Counted from the stretch's first letter, positions 1-9,226 are shown. The stretch: DNA of 64,000 bases from Liquorilactobacillus mali KCTC 3596 = DSM 20444 (GCF_000260415.1 NZ_BACP01000036.1:41011-105010), one strand, 5' to 3'. Numbers and translations: made by a program. The notes: generated from the sequence alone by a model not told the origin.

Positions 1-552
1 TTTTCTTCCACCAGAAAAACCGGCAAAAAAGTGTGACTCAATAAAACCTTCTGAAATTAACAAATCCGCTTCTGTTGCGACTTTATTAACGATGAGATCA
101 CCACCTGAAGGCAACTTGCCAACCTTAACCATGTCTTCATCGCGCTCAGAATAATGCATCACAATTTCTTCATTATCAACAATTTCCTTGCCATATTTGT
201 TGATTAATTCCTCCGTTGTTGAAGGTCTATGGAATCCAGTTGCGACTAGGATTCTAACCCTTGCATCTGGAGCGGCTGAACGAATTCTACGCAATAGAAT
301 TGGTGTAATTATTTTTGAAGGAACTGGACGTGTATGGTCAGAAGAAATAATTACAATATTCTTTTTACCTTTTGCCAATTCTTCTAATTTTGGAGAAGCT
401 GTTGGATTATCCAGCGATCGTTCCACCAACTCTTTTTCTGAATATTTTGCATGATATGTGGCTGCCTCGGAAACTAAAGATCCCGCAAAATTTTGTTCAT
501 CTATTTTTGCAGTAACCGTTCCACGATCATAAGGAAGCTTTATCTCAACCAT
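1..552 (-). CDS. larA: Nickel-dependent lactate racemase LarA, N-terminal part (runs off window)
   Basis: LarA interconverts L- and D-lactate in the cytoplasm using a nickel-pincer nucleotide cofactor. The visible 184 residues start MVEIKLPYD and contain the family motifs SSDHTRPVP and GFIESHFFAGFSGGRK. The last visible residue is Lys184, which has the same number as the lysine of the Lactobacillus plantarum enzyme that binds the pincer cofactor; the His of IESHFF ten residues earlier is also present. The rest of the gene, and probably larB, larC and larE, lies beyond the window edge. It is divergent from a Crp/Fnr-type regulator, the known larA/larR arrangement. Start is the ATG at 552. Confidence 0.93.
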   Translation of the reverse strand, partial: MVEIKLPYDRGTVTAKIDEQNFAGSLVSEAATYHAKYSEKELVERSLDNPTASPKLEELAKGKKNIVIISSDHTRPVPSKIITPILLRRIRSAAPDARVRILVATGFHRPSTTEELINKYGKEIVDNEEIVMHYSERDEDMVKVGKLPSGGDLIVNKVATEADLLISEGFIESHFFAGFSGGRK

Positions 553-628
553 CTAAACTTCATCTTCTTTCTTTTTTGTTCATAAATAATAGTAACTGCT
601 ATGTTTATATCTTTTCTTGTCAATAAGT

Positions 629-668
629 ATTGTTTGAAAACATTATTTAAGTGTATGTTCTTTAAACA
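629..668. promoter_or_regulatory. Candidate LarR operators between larA and larR
   Basis: The 199-base gap between the divergent larA and larR genes holds two TGTT/AACA inverted repeats: TGTTTGAAAACA at 631-642 (five-base arms, two-base centre) and the less perfect TGTTCTTTAAACA at 656-668. Crp/Fnr-type regulators bind such two-fold symmetric sites, and LarR is known to act on the larA promoter region. That these are the LarR sites is inference. Confidence 0.45.
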
Positions 669-751
669 TTACCAATTGATAAGATGATATGATAAAATTA
701 GGAGTATTATTTAAATCAACTAATAAGTTTTACATAATGAGAGGATAAACA

Positions 752-1465
752 ATGACTAATAAGATAACTAATAAAATGACGAATAAAGATATAGATTACC
801 TTGTGAAATTCCTAAAGGATAAACAAATTTCAACTATTACAAAGGATTATCACACTTATTTGACCTTTCATGGATTAAAGGCAGCAAGCGTATTCATACT
901 TAAAGAAGGTATCATTAAAACTTCAGTAATTTTGCAAGATGGCAGAGAATTTAATATTTCATATATTAATCAACCCGATGTAATATCCTTGTTGCATGAT
1001 GAAGCTCTGCAATATGATGAACAGCCTTTTAATGTGCGTATTGAATCACCCACAGCGACTTTTTATCAGATAAATCGTGTAAAATTTTGGAAATATGTTA
1101 ATAATAATTCGCAACTCCAAAACTATGTCAAACAATATTATCGTCATAGATTGTCAGAGAACTTTTCACGTTTACAAAGATTGACAATGAATGGCAAACT
1201 AGGTGCTTTGGCCAGTTTTTTAAGAGACTTGGTCCTAAAATTTGGTCTTAAATTACCAAATAGTTCAAAAATATTAATTAATTTTGATGTTACCAATGAA
1301 GATATTGCTGGTTTCTGTGGTATTGCAACTTATGCAAGTGTTAGCAGAATGATGAAGAAACTTAAAGAAGAAGGCGTGATTGAATTCACGAACAATGGTG
1401 AATTCAGTAAACGTAGAATTGTTGTCCGCAACGTACAAAAACTAGATGATTATATTGCCTATTAA
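752..1465 (+). CDS. larR: Crp/Fnr-family transcriptional regulator, probable LarR
   Basis: This 237-residue protein has the Crp/Fnr layout: an N-terminal cyclic-nucleotide-binding-like beta domain (about residues 20-130), a long helix, and a C-terminal winged helix (about 165-230) with the recognition stretch DIAGFCGIATYASVSRMMKKL. It lacks the cysteine cluster of FNR. In Lactobacillus plantarum LarR is the Crp/Fnr activator of the lar operon in response to L-lactate, and it is divergent from larA as here, so the assignment rests on both family and position. Start is the ATG at 752 behind AGAGG. Effector binding residues cannot be judged from sequence alone. Confidence 0.8.
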   Translation: MTNKITNKMTNKDIDYLVKFLKDKQISTITKDYHTYLTFHGLKAASVFILKEGIIKTSVILQDGREFNISYINQPDVISLLHDEALQYDEQPFNVRIESPTATFYQINRVKFWKYVNNNSQLQNYVKQYYRHRLSENFSRLQRLTMNGKLGALASFLRDLVLKFGLKLPNSSKILINFDVTNEDIAGFCGIATYASVSRMMKKLKEEGVIEFTNNGEFSKRRIVVRNVQKLDDYIAY

Positions 1466-1603
1466 GCAAACTTATCAAATTATATATTTAGTGCATCAGT
1501 GGTCCTTTCTAAACATAGTCTGACAAACTGTATGGTAAAATTAATTAATTGAAATTATTTTGTAAAATCTTATCACCATCAAAATATTGTAAGGACTGTT
1601 TTT

Positions 1604-2899
1604 ATGAGTAAAAAAATCTATTACACAAACAGCGAACTGCAGCCTGTAGATGAAAAAAAGCTGATTGCTTTGGCCCCAAAATATGATAATGCTTTTATAT
1701 TTCAAACTCCTGAGGGTCTCAGGCTTTATTCATTTGGCTCCCTTTCGCAAATAACTCCTGGCAGCCACGAAAATCAGTTTACTGCTGTTTCTCACTGGAA
1801 AGATCATTTACATTCACTGCTTACTCCAATAAATGCAGCTGTCCCTCCACAGGTTGTTGGGGGGTTTAGTTTTTCATCCGAACAAACTGGCAAATCAGTC
1901 TGGGGTGATTTATCAAATGGTTATTTCTTTTTACCAAAATATATAGTTATCATTGAAAATAATAACTTCACACTTATAACTAGTAGCTTTAATAAAACCG
2001 AGATTACACAAGAAAAGATTGCTTTTATTTCTCAATTGTCTGTCATTACTATATCAAATCGACAATTGAGTAATGCAATAGTGGCGAAGAAAGAACTTAA
2101 TGTAGATAAATGGGCAGCTGCCGTTGCAAAAACAACCAAGCTTATCAAAGAAACCGATTTAAAAAAAGTTGTCCTTGCACGAAACTTGCAAATTGAATTA
2201 GCTCATAAACCTGAGCTTTGTTTACTATGGCAAAGGCTTCAGTTTACACAGCCTAATACTTATCATATTCTTTTAAAGCAAAAAGAATTGCTTTTTCTTA
2301 GTGCAACTCCCGAGCGTTTTGCAAAATTTGGTGCCACCTATTTTGAAACTGCGGCAGTTGCTGGAACAACTCGTCGTGGAGATACTGCATTAGAAGATAA
2401 ACAATTAGGGAACATACTCCTTGCAGATAAAAAAAATCGCAGCGAGCAACAATTTGTCGTCAACGAAATCAATAGCAGTTTAAAAAAAGCTGGTTTAGTT
2501 ACCCACCATCCCATGGAACCGATCTTACTCAAAAATAAAAATGTACAACATCTTTTTACCCCTATCAAAGGAACTGGGTCCTATAACTTATTTTCTTTAT
2601 TAGACAGCCTGCACCCTACTCCCGCATTAGGGGGATTACCACGAAAAAAAGCATTGCTGCAGATTGATAAAATAGAGCCATTTATGCGCGGACTGTTTGG
2701 GGCACCCATTGGTCATATTTCGTTTGACGGTACTGGAGAACTAGCGGTCGGGATTCGTTCTGGTATTATAAGCGGTACTACAGCATTCCTATTTGCAGGC
2801 GCTGGAATCGTTACTGACTCAATGCCCGAGACTGAAGTTGCAGAGACTAGAATGAAATTTAATCCAATCTTGAATATTTTAAAGGAAGATAATGAATGA
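1604..2899 (+). CDS. menF: Isochorismate synthase MenF
   Basis: Converts chorismate to isochorismate, the first committed step to menaquinone. The 431-residue protein has the chorismate-binding fold with KVVLAR (about 195), LSATPERF, AVAGTTRRG, and the C-terminal signature EPFMRGLFGAPIG followed by AVGIRSG and AGAGIV. The next three genes are menD, menH and menC, which separates it from anthranilate or aminodeoxychorismate synthases of the same fold. It is the first gene of the men operon; AAGGA lies nine bases before the ATG. Its stop codon overlaps the menD start (ATGA), suggesting translational coupling. It draws on the same chorismate pool as the aro operon at 8.7-15 kb. Confidence 0.92.
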   Translation: MSKKIYYTNSELQPVDEKKLIALAPKYDNAFIFQTPEGLRLYSFGSLSQITPGSHENQFTAVSHWKDHLHSLLTPINAAVPPQVVGGFSFSSEQTGKSVWGDLSNGYFFLPKYIVIIENNNFTLITSSFNKTEITQEKIAFISQLSVITISNRQLSNAIVAKKELNVDKWAAAVAKTTKLIKETDLKKVVLARNLQIELAHKPELCLLWQRLQFTQPNTYHILLKQKELLFLSATPERFAKFGATYFETAAVAGTTRRGDTALEDKQLGNILLADKKNRSEQQFVVNEINSSLKKAGLVTHHPMEPILLKNKNVQHLFTPIKGTGSYNLFSLLDSLHPTPALGGLPRKKALLQIDKIEPFMRGLFGAPIGHISFDGTGELAVGIRSGIISGTTAFLFAGAGIVTDSMPETEVAETRMKFNPILNILKEDNE

Positions 2900-4596
2900 A
2901 ACAAAATGAAACTTTAACAAAACATATCTCACTTATTCTAAACGGTTTGTTGCTTCAAGGACTCACAACAGCCGTAATTGCGCCAGGATCACGCTCAACT
3001 CCCTTTGCCTTGGCATTAGCACAGTTAGCACGTGAGCAAAAGATTCAACTCTTTGTTGATGTTGATGAGCGATCAGCTGCTTTTTTTGCCCTAGGAATTG
3101 CAAAAAAAACTAACAAACCGGTCTTAATAGTATGTACTTCTGGAACTGCCGCAGCAAATTTTTATCCTGCGGTCTGTGAAGCTGCAATTTCACACGTCCC
3201 ATTGCTTGTATTAACCACTGATCGTCCACCTGAACTCACAAAAGTTGCTGCACCTCAAGCACTTGACCAAGATCATTTTTTCGGTAACCAAGCTAAAGAC
3301 TTTTTTGAACTTCCATTACCTGAAATCAATCAGGACTCACAAGACTATACTAATTATGTCGTTCAAAAAAGCTTTCAAATTGCACAAAGTAATCCCGCGG
3401 GTCCTGTTCATCTTAATCAGCCTTTGCGGAAGCCTTTGATGCCTGAATTACCAATCAAATTCAATCAAGACCAACAGAAATATGCTACGCTTCCAAACAC
3501 TCCTGTCTTGCCCACCAATCTGATTACGGAACTACATGCTTCACTGCAGAAAAAACGGGGAATAATTTTGGCTGGGCCAAATCAGCGTACAACTTCTAAT
3601 ACTGCTATGCTTGAGTGGGCAAAAAAAAGTGGTTGGCCTATTTTAGCCGATCCTTTAAGTCAATTGCGCGGTCTTCCTAGCCTTAATGTTATTACTTGTT
3701 ATGATTCTTTATTGAAAACCAAATCAGATAAATTAACTGAATTAATCCCAGAAGTTATTATTAGAACTGGTCAAACATTTGTTGCAGCCTCATTAGCATT
3801 ATTTTTAAAAGAAAGTCATGCTACAATCTACTCACTTGACGAGGGAAATAAACTAAATGATTATACAAAGACTGCAACATTTTCGTTAGACATATCATCA
3901 GAATCTTTCTTTAATCAACTTCCACCTGTCAGCGTACATGGTGAATGGTTACACAAGTGGTCTACACTTGAAAAAACATATACCTCTATCAACAAAATCG
4001 ATCCTACTAGTACGTTGAATGAACTGGATGTCGTCAGAGTAATTTCAGCAACTAAGAACAAAGAACGTAATTTATTTGTCAGTAATTCAATGCCAATTCG
4101 TGATGTTGACAGTGTTTTCCAGCCTTCAACTTTTCTTCGTGTTTTCTGTAATCGTGGGGCTAATGGTATTGATGGTGTTGTATCAACAGCTTTGGGAATC
4201 AGCACAAAAGCCACCGATAGTCTTTTATTAATTGGTGATTTAGCTTTCTTTCACGACATGAACGGATTAATGATGGCAAAAAAATATCATTTAAAAATAA
4301 AAATTATTGTTATCAATAATAATGGTGGTGGCATATTTTCATTCCTCCCTCAAGCGGGAAGCCCAGGTTTCGAAGATGTCTTTGGTACACCACTCGATAT
4401 TGATATTGAACAAGTAGCTAGGTTATACCACGCGCAATATTCATTGGTTACGACTGTGACCAACTTGAAAGAACATTTGAGTACCCCTGCGCATACACTC
4501 GAAATCATTGAAGTAAGGACTAATAGAAAAAATAATGTTGACCTTCGACAGGAATTAGTTGATCGATTTGCAAGGCAAATTGCAAAGGAGCTTTAA
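2896..4596 (+). CDS. menD: 2-succinyl-5-enolpyruvyl-6-hydroxy-3-cyclohexene-1-carboxylate synthase MenD
   Basis: A thiamine-diphosphate enzyme that joins isochorismate and 2-oxoglutarate. The 566-residue length is typical. Visible features are APGSRSTPFALA near the N-terminus, DVDERSAAFFALG with the ThDP-activating Glu, CTSGTAAANFYPAV, a central linker domain, and the C-terminal ThDP/metal region with NRGANGIDG and GDLAFFHDMNG followed by NNNGGGIFSFLPQ. It overlaps menF by four bases and is followed two bases later by menH, so the three are surely co-transcribed. Confidence 0.95.
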   Translation: MKQNETLTKHISLILNGLLLQGLTTAVIAPGSRSTPFALALAQLAREQKIQLFVDVDERSAAFFALGIAKKTNKPVLIVCTSGTAAANFYPAVCEAAISHVPLLVLTTDRPPELTKVAAPQALDQDHFFGNQAKDFFELPLPEINQDSQDYTNYVVQKSFQIAQSNPAGPVHLNQPLRKPLMPELPIKFNQDQQKYATLPNTPVLPTNLITELHASLQKKRGIILAGPNQRTTSNTAMLEWAKKSGWPILADPLSQLRGLPSLNVITCYDSLLKTKSDKLTELIPEVIIRTGQTFVAASLALFLKESHATIYSLDEGNKLNDYTKTATFSLDISSESFFNQLPPVSVHGEWLHKWSTLEKTYTSINKIDPTSTLNELDVVRVISATKNKERNLFVSNSMPIRDVDSVFQPSTFLRVFCNRGANGIDGVVSTALGISTKATDSLLLIGDLAFFHDMNGLMMAKKYHLKIKIIVINNNGGGIFSFLPQAGSPGFEDVFGTPLDIDIEQVARLYHAQYSLVTTVTNLKEHLSTPAHTLEIIEVRTNRKNNVDLRQELVDRFARQIAKEL

Positions 4597-4598
4597 TA

Positions 4599-5408
4599 AT
4601 GTTTTTTGAAACCAAATTTTCGAAATATTACTACACAGTATTCAAGAATAGTTCTGCACCATTTTGTTGGTTGCTTCTGCATGGCTTTATGGGATCACAC
4701 AAAGAATATCTTAATATTGCAAAAAAACTTCCTGGAATGATTATTATTCCCGATTTATTGGGACATGGACAGTCTGAAAGTACTGGAAACATTGAATGTT
4801 TTTCCATTGAACAACAAGCTGATGATTTGGCCACATTATCCAGACAAATTACTAATCAGAAAATCAATGTTTGGGGCTATTCAATGGGCGGCCGACTAGC
4901 ACTTGCCCTAACATTCAGGCACCCTAGTATTGTGAATCATCTCTACCTGGAAAGCAGCACTGCCGGAATTAAGGACAGTACTGACCGCAAGGCTAGGATT
5001 GCTAACGATCAGCACTTAGCTCTCAACCTGCAACAAGACGACCTTGTCAATTTTGTAAATTTCTGGGAAAATCTTCCCCTCTTCAACAGTCAAAAATCCT
5101 TACCTTCCGAAATACAAACATTTGTACGTACACAACGCCTGCAACAATCTAGCTCTGGTTTATCTAAAAGCCTTCTGGGGATGGGAACTGGCCAAATGCC
5201 TAATTACTGGGATGAACTGCCTTCATTGCAGACTATCACTACCCTTTTTGCCGGTGAATTTGATTTTAAATTCAGCAGCATTACACACGATATGCAACTT
5301 CTTATTCCTAATTCTGAACATTTTGTCATATCAGGTGTTGGTCATAATATTCACCTAGAAAATCCTAATGAAATTTTGGCAATAATACGCAAGAAGGAAT
5401 GTATATGA
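4599..5408 (+). CDS. menH: SHCHC synthase, alpha/beta hydrolase MenH
   Basis: A 269-residue alpha/beta hydrolase. MenH removes pyruvate from the MenD product. It carries LLHGFMGSHKEY (oxyanion-hole region), the nucleophile elbow GYSMGG (Ser about residue 95), an Asp in AGEFDFKF, and the catalytic His in GVGHNIHLENP, so the Ser-Asp-His triad looks complete. The placement between menD and menC decides the function among many similar hydrolases. AAGGAG precedes the ATG; the stop overlaps the menC start. Confidence 0.88.
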   Translation: MFFETKFSKYYYTVFKNSSAPFCWLLLHGFMGSHKEYLNIAKKLPGMIIIPDLLGHGQSESTGNIECFSIEQQADDLATLSRQITNQKINVWGYSMGGRLALALTFRHPSIVNHLYLESSTAGIKDSTDRKARIANDQHLALNLQQDDLVNFVNFWENLPLFNSQKSLPSEIQTFVRTQRLQQSSSGLSKSLLGMGTGQMPNYWDELPSLQTITTLFAGEFDFKFSSITHDMQLLIPNSEHFVISGVGHNIHLENPNEILAIIRKKECI

Positions 5409-6523
5409 AAATTATAAAGATGCACCTGCTCCCAATAAAGCTCCAGTTAAAGACACCTTTTATCAGTAATCACGAAACAATTTCAGAACGTGAAATCACA
5501 GTTATTGGATTAAAAAATGATGCAGGTATTTGGGGCTACGGCGAACTTGAAGCTTTTTCTACACCCTATTACACGCCAGAAACTCAAGAATCAGCTCGCT
5601 TAATTATTAGAAAAATAATCGGTCCTTTATTAAAAAACATCCAAATCAACCAACCAGAAGAAATAACTAATATTTTTAGTAACATTGCGGGAAATCAGAT
5701 GGCAAAGGCTGCAGTTGAAACAGCCGTGTGGGATCTTTTTGCAAAAACTCAAAAGAAAACATTAGCCGCACTAATCGCACAAAAAATGAATACTACGTAT
5801 CGTCAAAATGTTCCAGTGGGGATTAGTATCGGGGCCAAATCTACTTTTACAGAGCTAAAAAATAAAGTCTTTTCTGCAAACTCTCAAGGTTACCAGAGAA
5901 TCAAGATTAAAGTGACTTCATCTGAAGAACTTGTTATTATAAAAAGGATATTGCAAGAATTTCCAAATCTAACTTTCATGATTGATGCAAATTCAAGTTT
6001 CAGTCTAAATACAACTGCCAAATTAGCTGAACTTGCTGCACCTAATCTAGTAATGATTGAACAGCCTTTGCGAACTACTGATCTCGTTGATCACTCCAGA
6101 CTTCAATCAAGAATCAAAACACGACTTTGTCTTGATGAGAATATATTTTCATTGGATGATGTAAAAACAGCATATACGCTTAAAAGTGCCCAAGCAATAA
6201 ATTTAAAAATTGCTCGCGTTGGTGGGATAACAAACTCATTGGCAATAATAAACTTTTGCTGGGAACACAAACTCCTTGTATGGTGTGGCGGTATGCTTGA
6301 AGCTGGTATTGGGCGTGCAACTAATCTAGCACTTGCAAGTTTGAACGGATTGAACTTTCCCGGTGATATTTCAGCATCTTCTCGTTACTATTTTAAGGAT
6401 GTTATAACATCCGAGTTCATACTTGAACACGGTATGCTCTCGGTCCCAGTTGAATTAGGTATCGGAGTTGTCCTCAATTCCATGTTCCAAAAGGCACTTC
6501 AAAATACAATTTCTCTTTTATAA
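5405..6523 (+). CDS. menC: o-Succinylbenzoate synthase MenC
   Basis: An enolase-superfamily dehydratase that makes o-succinylbenzoate. Seen are the KxK motif in RIKIKV (about residue 160), metal ligands in MIDANSSF, MIEQPL and CLDENIF, and the second catalytic Lys in INLKIARVGGITN. I place the start at the ATG at 5405, which overlaps the menH stop as ATGA and has AAGGA six bases upstream; the ATG two codons earlier touches that ribosome site. It is the last gene of the operon: menE, menB, menI and menA are not in the window, so the later steps must be encoded elsewhere or be missing. Confidence 0.92.
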   Translation: MKIIKMHLLPIKLQLKTPFISNHETISEREITVIGLKNDAGIWGYGELEAFSTPYYTPETQESARLIIRKIIGPLLKNIQINQPEEITNIFSNIAGNQMAKAAVETAVWDLFAKTQKKTLAALIAQKMNTTYRQNVPVGISIGAKSTFTELKNKVFSANSQGYQRIKIKVTSSEELVIIKRILQEFPNLTFMIDANSSFSLNTTAKLAELAAPNLVMIEQPLRTTDLVDHSRLQSRIKTRLCLDENIFSLDDVKTAYTLKSAQAINLKIARVGGITNSLAIINFCWEHKLLVWCGGMLEAGIGRATNLALASLNGLNFPGDISASSRYYFKDVITSEFILEHGMLSVPVELGIGVVLNSMFQKALQNTISLL

Positions 6524-6626
6524 TTTTTTAATCTTTAAAAAAACTAAAATTATCGTCACAAATAATTCACATTTTTACTCCATAATTCATTACATACCCT
6601 AGTAATATATCTTTTTCTTTTCCCTT

Positions 6627-6744
6627 GTTGTAAGAGTTAATAACTCATATGACAAATGATATCTACGTCTTTAACGCTCCCCCAAGTGTTGGAACTTTCT
6701 AGATATCATAGTGGACACAGTCATTGTTGATTGTGTCTTTTTTT
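6627..6744 (+). ncRNA. Candidate small RNA or structured leader with C-rich loop
   Basis: The 410-base gap between menC and degV holds three hairpins in a row: TTGT-GAGTTA/TAACTC-ACAA at 6628-6655, a ten-base perfect stem (6656-6665 with 6700-6709) that carries an inner stem AACGCT/AGTGTT (6673-6678 with 6685-6690) and the loop CCCCCA, and a terminator. The apical CTCCCCC could pair with Shine-Dalgarno sequences, as C-rich loops do in known Firmicute small RNAs. No T-box or known riboswitch core was recognised. It could also be the 3' end of the men transcript. A promoter is not clear. Confidence 0.45.
6714..6744 (+). terminator. Intrinsic terminator downstream of the men operon / candidate sRNA
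   Basis: GACACA at 6714-6719 pairs with TGTGTC at 6732-6737, with an extra G-T pair, and is followed by seven T at 6738-6744. Confidence 0.8.
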
Positions 6745-6843
6745 ATTATTTTACTAAGTATAATCGATAACTTGATTCTCTTATTTCTGTTATAATTTAT
6801 ATAGTATAATTAGTAACTATCTAGACTCAAAGTTTACGTGACA

Positions 6844-6871
6844 TTGAATTAAAAACCATTTGGCGTATAAT
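6844..6871 (+). promoter_or_regulatory. Promoter of the degV gene
   Basis: TTGAAT at 6844-6849, a 16-base spacer, and a perfect TATAAT at 6866-6871, about 60 bases before the degV start. Confidence 0.7.
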
Positions 6872-6933
6872 AAGAGTATAAATAAGTAATGTTAATAAAT
6901 AAAAACAGATTAAAAATCTAAGGAGCATACAGC

Positions 6934-7788
6934 ATGACTAAATCCATTAAAATCCTGACTGACTCTTCAATTCAACTCACAGCTGAAGAATTGCAAGAAT
7001 ATTCGATTAATATTATTCCTTTATCCATTGAGATTGACGGAAAAACATTCATAGATGGTGAGAATATCTCGCGTCAAGAGCTTATTGATCATCTGCGTGC
7101 TGGAAGATTTCCCAAAACCAGCCAACCAGCCCTAGGAAAGTTTGTGGAAATGTATGATGAGCTTGGTGCAGACGGCAGCTCAGTTCTTGCAATTATGATT
7201 TCTGATGTTTTAAGTGGTACTTGTGCAACTGCACAAACCGCTGCTGGTATGACAGATACTGAAGTAACTGTTATCAACAGTAAATCTACAGATCGTGGTC
7301 TGGCGTATCAGGTAATTGCAGCAGCAAAAGACCTAGCAGCTGGGAAAAGCCTCGAAGAAATTAAAGAACATTGTTTAGAAATTCATAAACGTACCAGAAT
7401 TAATGTTTTGATTGATAATTTAGATTGTTTGGTAAAAGGGGGGCGTGTAAGTCGCCTAGCTGGTACCCTGACAAAACTAATTAACCTCAAAGTTATTGTT
7501 GAATTGGGCGATAAAAGTCTTGATCCTGTTGTCAAAGGAAGAAGCAAAAAAACCTTCGTTAAGTTTTGCGAAGAGCTTGCCAAGCGCCACATTGATAATC
7601 CAATCATTGATTTAGCTCTTTCGCATGTCGATCCAGAACCTGAGTTTTTAGAAAGACTAAAGAAAACAATACTGGGTGAAAACAGCCATGTTCCATCTTT
7701 GATAAGACTAACTAGTCCAATAATTATGACTCATACGGGATTAAATGCTATTGGTGTGATTACCCTATCAGAAAAGGAAGATCTTTAA
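6934..7788 (+). CDS. DegV family fatty-acid-binding protein
   Basis: A 284-residue DegV/EDD-fold protein. Members (FakB) bind a fatty acid and present it to the kinase FakA for phosphorylation before entry into phospholipid. Typical features are the N-terminal ILTDSSIQLT, the ligand-proximal TSQPA about residue 65, SDVLSGTCATAQTA about 90, and INVLIDNLDCLVKGGRVSR about 150. AAGGAG precedes the ATG. It stands alone with its own promoter between the men operon and a repeat-filled gap. Which fatty acid is bound is not readable from the sequence. Confidence 0.88.
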   Translation: MTKSIKILTDSSIQLTAEELQEYSINIIPLSIEIDGKTFIDGENISRQELIDHLRAGRFPKTSQPALGKFVEMYDELGADGSSVLAIMISDVLSGTCATAQTAAGMTDTEVTVINSKSTDRGLAYQVIAAAKDLAAGKSLEEIKEHCLEIHKRTRINVLIDNLDCLVKGGRVSRLAGTLTKLINLKVIVELGDKSLDPVVKGRSKKTFVKFCEELAKRHIDNPIIDLALSHVDPEPEFLERLKKTILGENSHVPSLIRLTSPIIMTHTGLNAIGVITLSEKEDL

Positions 7789-7853
7789 AAATTAGTCGAC
7801 TATTTCATTCTCGCATTTTTAGTTGTTTAAAGTCATGGATAATTTCGAGTTAC

Positions 7854-8061
7854 GAAACATGTTTATACAGAATAAATAAAAGGGAGTGTGACATAAGTCG
7901 GTAAAATTTGAGTACTAACAAGAAATTACGAACATAGCAAGTAATTTGCTATGAGTAGTTCGAGGTTAGACGAAAAATTTTGATTTATGGAACACGTTTA
8001 TCCGGAATAAATAGAAGAGCTAGGTTAAAATTTCACTTTTGGCCCAGCTCTTCTATTTATT
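7854..8061 (+). repeat. Dispersed structured intergenic repeat, copy 1
   Basis: From GGGAGTGTGACATAAGTCGG at 7882 to the end of a large hairpin at 8061. The same element occurs at 40460-40625, about three quarters identical over the first 125 bases, and in part at 23683-23765 on the minus strand. The core GGAACACGTTTATCCGGAAT lies at 7989-8008, and a degenerate extra core (GAAACATGTTTATACAG) at 7854-7870. The 3' half folds into a 16-base perfect stem (8006-8021 with 8046-8061), extended inside by A4/T4 pairing. It fills most of the 408-base gap between degV and doxX. Confidence 0.75.
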
Positions 8062-8126
8062 AACAAAAAATTCAAAATTAGCCACCCAGCTATTCTAACG
8101 AAAATTTGTGTACTTTTTCACTTTTC

Positions 8127-8155
8127 TTTACAATTATATTCATCTTGTATATACT
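8127..8155 (+). promoter_or_regulatory. Promoter of the DoxX gene
   Basis: TTTACA at 8127-8132, a 17-base spacer and TATACT at 8150-8155, some 40 bases before the start. Confidence 0.55.
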
Positions 8156-8196
8156 TACATTGTGAAAGCGAATTCATTAAATATGGAGGGATAATA

Positions 8197-8697
8197 ATGA
8201 TAAAATGGCTACGCAGTTCAAATGTAAGCAGTATTTTATTAGCAATTATTAGAATTTATTTAGGTGTCCTGTGGCTCATGACCGGAATTGAAAAAGTTGG
8301 TAATTTTACCGCTGAAAAATTCATATCCGCAGCAATTAAGACGCCTGTACTTGATCCGACAGGTCATTCTGCATACGGGTGGTTTACCTCGATTCTAGAA
8401 AATTTCGTTGCTCCAAATATTGGCATTTTTAATTTTCTAGTAGTTTGGGGTGAAATATTCATTGGTCTTGGTTTAATTTTTGGTGCCTTTACCACAACAG
8501 CTACATTCTTTGCACTTATGATGAACTTCAGCTATATATTGGCTGGAAGTATCTCAGTTAATCCCAAATATATTTTCTTCGAATTTATAATTATTATTGC
8601 TGGTTACAATGCTGGAAAAATTGGATTAGATCGCTTTATCATCCCGTTTATCCGTGAAAAGGCTCCTTTTCTCAAAAATTCGGTCGAAAACTATTGA
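8197..8697 (+). CDS. DoxX family membrane protein
   Basis: A 166-residue protein with four predicted membrane helices (about residues 12-32, 65-90, 95-115, 120-140) and the DoxX signature of an early RIYLGVLWLMTGIEK helix. DoxX proteins are small membrane subunits linked to quinone redox or thiosulfate oxidation in some organisms; in Firmicutes the role is mostly unknown. GGAGGG lies before the ATG. It is convergent with aroK at 8723. Nearness to the menaquinone operon is suggestive but not proof of a redox role. Confidence 0.8.
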   Translation: MIKWLRSSNVSSILLAIIRIYLGVLWLMTGIEKVGNFTAEKFISAAIKTPVLDPTGHSAYGWFTSILENFVAPNIGIFNFLVVWGEIFIGLGLIFGAFTTTATFFALMMNFSYILAGSISVNPKYIFFEFIIIIAGYNAGKIGLDRFIIPFIREKAPFLKNSVENY

Positions 8698-8722
8698 TTC
8701 TATAACAGCTAATTATTGTAAA

Positions 8723-9226
8723 TTAGTTTACTGATAAATACTTGTAAATTTGTTCAGTAATTTCTAGTGGTGAATGATTATCTGTGTTTATACGCAAATT
8801 AGCGCATTTTTGATAAAAGGGCATTCTTTTAAACTGCAGCTCCGCTAATTGTTCTACTGACATTTGATTTACAAGTGGTCTTTCTTTACTCTTACCCACT
8901 CGTTCTAAAATCGTATTTGTTGAAGCCTCTAGCAGTATCACAGGCGCCTTTGTTGCTTGTAATATTTCTAAGTTTTGCATACTAATTGGAGTTCCTCCAC
9001 CTGTTGAGAGGACTCCATTTTTTTTCAACTGATTCAATAAGATTTGGTGTTCTAGTTCACGAAACTTTTTTTCACCATAGTTTGAGAAAAATTCTGGGAT
9101 TGTTTGTCCAGCATTTTCAACAATTTCTTGATCTAGGTCCGTATGCGGCACCAATAAAGTCTTGGCTAGCATCCTTCCAATTGTTGTCTTCCCACTTCCC
9201 ATAAAGCCAATCAAGATAGCATCCAT
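8723..9226 (-). CDS. aroK: Shikimate kinase AroK
   Basis: Phosphorylates shikimate at the 3-hydroxyl with ATP. The 167 residues contain the Walker A loop GFMGSGKTTIG at the N-terminus, the substrate Asp in HTDLDQEI, FRELE (Arg for shikimate) and GGGTPI. The last gene of the aromatic operon, starting three bases after the tyrA stop; the tail of tyrA supplies the AGGGGGAA ribosome site. Length and motifs are normal for the family. Confidence 0.93.
   Translation of the reverse strand: MDAILIGFMGSGKTTIGRMLAKTLLVPHTDLDQEIVENAGQTIPEFFSNYGEKKFRELEHQILLNQLKKNGVLSTGGGTPISMQNLEILQATKAPVILLEASTNTILERVGKSKERPLVNQMSVEQLAELQFKRMPFYQKCANLRINTDNHSPLEITEQIYKYLSVN

Noticed and set aside
6656..6744. T-box or known riboswitch before degV
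   Set aside because: The hairpins lack the T-box TGGNACC antiterminator core and no known riboswitch core was recognised; the terminator ends 190 bases before degV, which has its own promoter.
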